7,509 nucleotides of DNA from assembly GCA_016209995.1 (NCBI GenBank), contig JACQVC010000262.1, positions 1 through 7,509 of the forward strand, written 5' to 3'. Shown one piece after another: positions 5,814-7,509 of this stretch. Positions within the stretch are counted from its first letter, which is position 1. Each line of letters opens with the position of its first letter. Both the position numbers and the translations under genes were made by a program. A model generated the notes under the pieces. It did no database searches, was not told the DNA's origin, and was given only the letters and a program-made list of their open reading frames with translations. This DNA comes from Gemmatimonadota bacterium. GTDB taxonomy: Bacteria; Gemmatimonadota; Gemmatimonadetes; Longimicrobiales; Gaopeijiaceae.

Positions 5814-6785
5814 TCACGGACCCGGCGGCGCCACGCACCTGAAGTTAGCCGCCAGGTCGGTGCTGCCCGAGCCGGTCCATCGCGCCACCTGCGGATACGG
5901 GCAGAGCGGGCGCGTGCGATCGACGACGCCGCGCGTCACCCGCGAGGCGACGATCCTCTCTGGGGCCTCGCCCCGCTCGACCCATCGTTCGAGCGCCGGA
6001 AGCATGTCGAACTGGTCGGTGGCGCCGGCGCCTCCGCGGCAATGCCCCATGCCGGGCACCATGAACAGCCGATAGAACTCGTCCACCTGACCGGGTCCGC
6101 CGAACTGCCGGACCAAGCTTTCGTAGTAGTCGATGGACGATTCCGACGGAATCTCCGGCTCGCCGAAGCCGTGGTACTGGATCAGCTTGCCGCCGCGATT
6201 CTTGAACGGCTGAAGATCGGGGTCGATGGCCGTCAACTGGCCGACCGCTCGATCGACGGCCTGCCCCCTGGCGAGGTCGGTGTCGACGTCGAACTTCCGG
6301 AAGTCCCAGTCCGGATCTTCTGCGACGAAGAACTTGTAGCCGAAATCGATCTGCTTCTCAGGGTGCCCGAGCGCCCACCGTCCGTCGGCGGCCGAGCCCT
6401 CGTGCCCGGTGTCGGTCGAGGCCACGGCGTACCCGCGCCGGAGCACGGGGCCCATCGCGCCGTACGAGATGGTGCCGGCCAGGCCGCCGTTGCCGACCCC
6501 CATGAACTTTCCGTTCCACGAAGACACCGGCATCCAGACTTCAATCCTGATGCGGGAATCGCCGCTGGGCCTGAGCGTGGCCGCGACGCGGCAGAAGGCG
6601 GGCAGTTCGGCGATCTCGCCGCGGGCCGCCCCGGGCGGCGTGAAGGTTCCGCCGGCGACGGTTTCCGCCGCCGTGATGGTCGTGTTCGACAGCGCCAGCG
6701 AGGCCAGGCTCTCGCACGGCGCCGCCGACGCGCGTCCCGGGGTGGCGAAGACGATCGCGGCGGCAAGAAAGACGATGATGTGCAT
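5814..6785 (-). CDS. Tannase/feruloyl esterase family protein with a large internal in-frame deletion, probably inactive
   Basis: A 323-residue in-frame product. Tannase/feruloyl esterases (exported serine hydrolases acting on aromatic acid esters) are usually about 500-580 residues. A signal peptide is visible (1-22, cut near ASA/APCES). Family-like N-terminal parts follow: WNGKFMGVGNGGLAG (90-104), GYAVASTDTGHEG (118-130) and WALGHPEKQIDFGY (137-150). After K151 (about position 6333) it jumps to FVAEDPDWDFR, normally about 200 residues later, so the GCSTGGRQ nucleophile segment is missing. The C-terminal part keeps KLIQYHG (200-206), the catalytic His-Cys in GMGHC (245-249), and PYPQVA followed by AANFRC. 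The usual catalytic Asp of HGxxDP reads Glu here (HGFGEP, E209). With Ser lost and Asp changed it is probably a dead remnant, although frame, start (GAGG eight bases upstream) and signal peptide are intact. An assembly deletion is possible. Confidence 0.82.
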   Translation of the reverse strand: MHIIVFLAAAIVFATPGRASAAPCESLASLALSNTTITAAETVAGGTFTPPGAARGEIAELPAFCRVAATLRPSGDSRIRIEVWMPVSSWNGKFMGVGNGGLAGTISYGAMGPVLRRGYAVASTDTGHEGSAADGRWALGHPEKQIDFGYKFFVAEDPDWDFRKFDVDTDLARGQAVDRAVGQLTAIDPDLQPFKNRGGKLIQYHGFGEPEIPSESSIDYYESLVRQFGGPGQVDEFYRLFMVPGMGHCRGGAGATDQFDMLPALERWVERGEAPERIVASRVTRGVVDRTRPLCPYPQVARWTGSGSTDLAANFRCVAPPGP

Positions 6786-6887
6786 GCAGGGTGCCTCTGT
6801 CGAACCGGTTCGTCGCCTCCGGCTTCAGCAGACCTTTCGAATGTCCCGGGACTCGTCTATCACGCCTGGAGCGAGCGGGAGAATGAA

Positions 6888-6893
6888 ATTATA
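6888..6893 (-). promoter_or_regulatory. Candidate -10 element for the tannase-family gene
   Basis: A perfect TATAAT on the minus strand inside a local AT-rich patch of an otherwise very GC-rich window, about 100 bases before the ATG at 6785. No good -35 hexamer is seen 16-18 bases upstream, so it may be a weak or activator-dependent promoter, or chance. It would give a leader of about 90-95 bases. Confidence 0.4.
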
Positions 6894-6956
6894 CTGCGGA
6901 GCCCTGATCACATCCTGCTGACGACGACGCCGCTCAGGCAGCTTGTCGAGGCGGAT

Positions 6957-6973
6957 GCCGACGGCGAGTCGGC
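6957..6973 (-). terminator. Short GC-rich hairpin downstream of the symporter gene
   Basis: GCCGAC and GTCGGC form a perfect 6-bp stem around a 5-base loop, about 55 bases past the symporter stop. No U-tract follows on either strand, so it is at best a weak or Rho-assisted terminator. The rest of the 241-base gap between the tannase-family start and the symporter stop holds only the candidate -10 element; I see no gene in it. Confidence 0.25.
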
Positions 6974-7026
6974 CTGAGGAGAACCGCGCGCGCTGGCATC
7001 CGGGTCGGCCGGCGCCCCGATCTGGT

Positions 7027-7509
7027 TCACGGTTCGCCTGGGATGGGTGGCGTCTGGCCGTCCTCGTAGCCAAGGGTCTCACCTTCGGAGACCGCGATGA
7101 TGGCCGCGCCCACCGAGTCGCTGGTGATGTTGACGACCGTGCGGAACATGTCCAGTGGCCGATCGACGCCAAGCATCAGGCCCACCAGCGCGTACGCGGC
7201 CGGGTCGGTCAGGCCGATGGCTTCCAGGACCACGAAGATCATCACCAGTCCCGCCGACGGGATCCCCGCCGCGCCGATCGAGGCGAGCAGAGCCGTGAGC
7301 ACGACGACCACCTGTTGCTGCAGGCCGAGCTCCACGCCAAGGGCCTGGGCGATGAACAGCGCTCCGGCGCATTCGTAGAGCGCCGTGCCGTCCATGTTGA
7401 CGGTCGAACCCATCGGCAGGACGAAGGCCGCGGTGCGATTGGACACGCCGGCGTTCTGCTCCATGCACTGCATGGTCACCGGGAGGGTGGCCGACGACGA
7501 GCTGGTCGA
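7027..7509 (-). CDS. Sodium:dicarboxylate (glutamate/aspartate) symporter, DAACS/SDF family, C-terminal fragment
   Basis: The last 160 residues of an inner-membrane secondary transporter; the N-terminal part lies beyond the right edge. Visible in order: the serine-rich HP1 tip TSSSSATLP (2-10 of the fragment), the sodium/substrate motif NMDGT followed by ALYE (38-46), the HP2 segment GIPSAGLVM (82-90), and the last transport helix VDRPLDMFRTVVNITSDS (115-132). Aligned on the archaeal homologue GltPh, the residues matching D390, D394, R397, T398, N401 and D405 are all present (fragment D116, D120, R123, T124, N127, D131). The Asp-Arg pair points to an acidic amino acid or dicarboxylate as substrate. 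The usual Gly before the last Asp is Ser here (TSD instead of TGD). It ends with a short Pro-rich cytoplasmic tail (TPPIPGEP). Confidence 0.92.
   Translation of the reverse strand, partial: STSSSSATLPVTMQCMEQNAGVSNRTAAFVLPMGSTVNMDGTALYECAGALFIAQALGVELGLQQQVVVVLTALLASIGAAGIPSAGLVMIFVVLEAIGLTDPAAYALVGLMLGVDRPLDMFRTVVNITSDSVGAAIIAVSEGETLGYEDGQTPPIPGEP

Noticed and set aside
5785..5832. Paired GGCGCC sites at the convergent ends of beta-RFAP synthase and the tannase-family gene as a bidirectional terminator
   Set aside because: Only six bases each, separated by a 36-base spacer with no U-tract; such GC palindromes are expected by chance at this composition.
6042..6977. 311-codon plus-strand frame opposite the tannase-family gene
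   Set aside because: Antisense of a recognisable coding sequence; no family motif in the translation.
6825..7172. 115-codon minus-strand frame over the symporter end and the gap
   Set aside because: Mostly out of frame with the symporter, crosses the candidate promoter region, and has no recognisable feature.
1..7509. Mobile element, CRISPR array, tRNA, rRNA or riboswitch
   Set aside because: No transposase or integrase motif, no regular repeats, no cloverleaf or rRNA-like stretch seen; the only gap near 300 bases without an intact gene (262-675) holds the AhpD-like pseudogene.

Overview
GC-rich, tightly packed bacterial chromosome segment. The gene content (a dolichyl-phosphate-mannose-transferase-like membrane protein, a tannase-family esterase, tetrahydromethanopterin (H4MPT) genes) would suit an uncultured soil or sediment bacterium such as an Acidobacteriota (Vicinamibacteria-like) or a Rokubacteria/NC10-like methylotroph. 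This placement is an inference from gene flavour only; there is no rRNA or tRNA in the window.

Left part (1-2672): the 3' end of a PabB-type chorismate-binding enzyme (1-261, +) is followed by a decayed AhpD/carboxymuconolactone-decarboxylase-like gene on the opposite strand (283-640, -). Next comes a full-length polytopic membrane glycosyltransferase (676-2574, +). Between that gene and pabA lies a short stretch (about 2589-2672) that looks like a degenerate second copy of the pabB 3' end, ending in a TGA that overlaps the pabA start codon. The simplest reading is that an ancestral pabB-pabA junction has been broken up by duplication or insertion.

Centre (2669-5806, +): a four-gene chain in which each gene overlaps the next by 4 nt: pabA (amidotransferase subunit), pabC (aminodeoxychorismate lyase), a DUF447 protein, and beta-ribofuranosylaminobenzene 5'-phosphate (beta-RFAP) synthase. 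With pabB upstream, the block makes p-aminobenzoate from chorismate and glutamine, then joins it to phosphoribosyl pyrophosphate in the first committed step of H4MPT (methanopterin) biosynthesis. It therefore reads as a bacterial pABA-to-beta-RFAP operon, with DUF447 as the unassigned partner. This is the most interesting system in the window.

Right part (5814-7509, -): a secreted tannase/feruloyl-esterase-family protein that is in frame but has lost about 200 internal residues, including the nucleophile region. It is preceded by a short promoter-like region, and then comes the C-terminal part of a sodium:dicarboxylate (glutamate/aspartate) symporter that runs off the window edge.

Three of the loci are eroded (the AhpD-like gene, the pabB relic and the shortened tannase). 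No transposase, integrase, inverted repeats, CRISPR array or RNA gene was seen.
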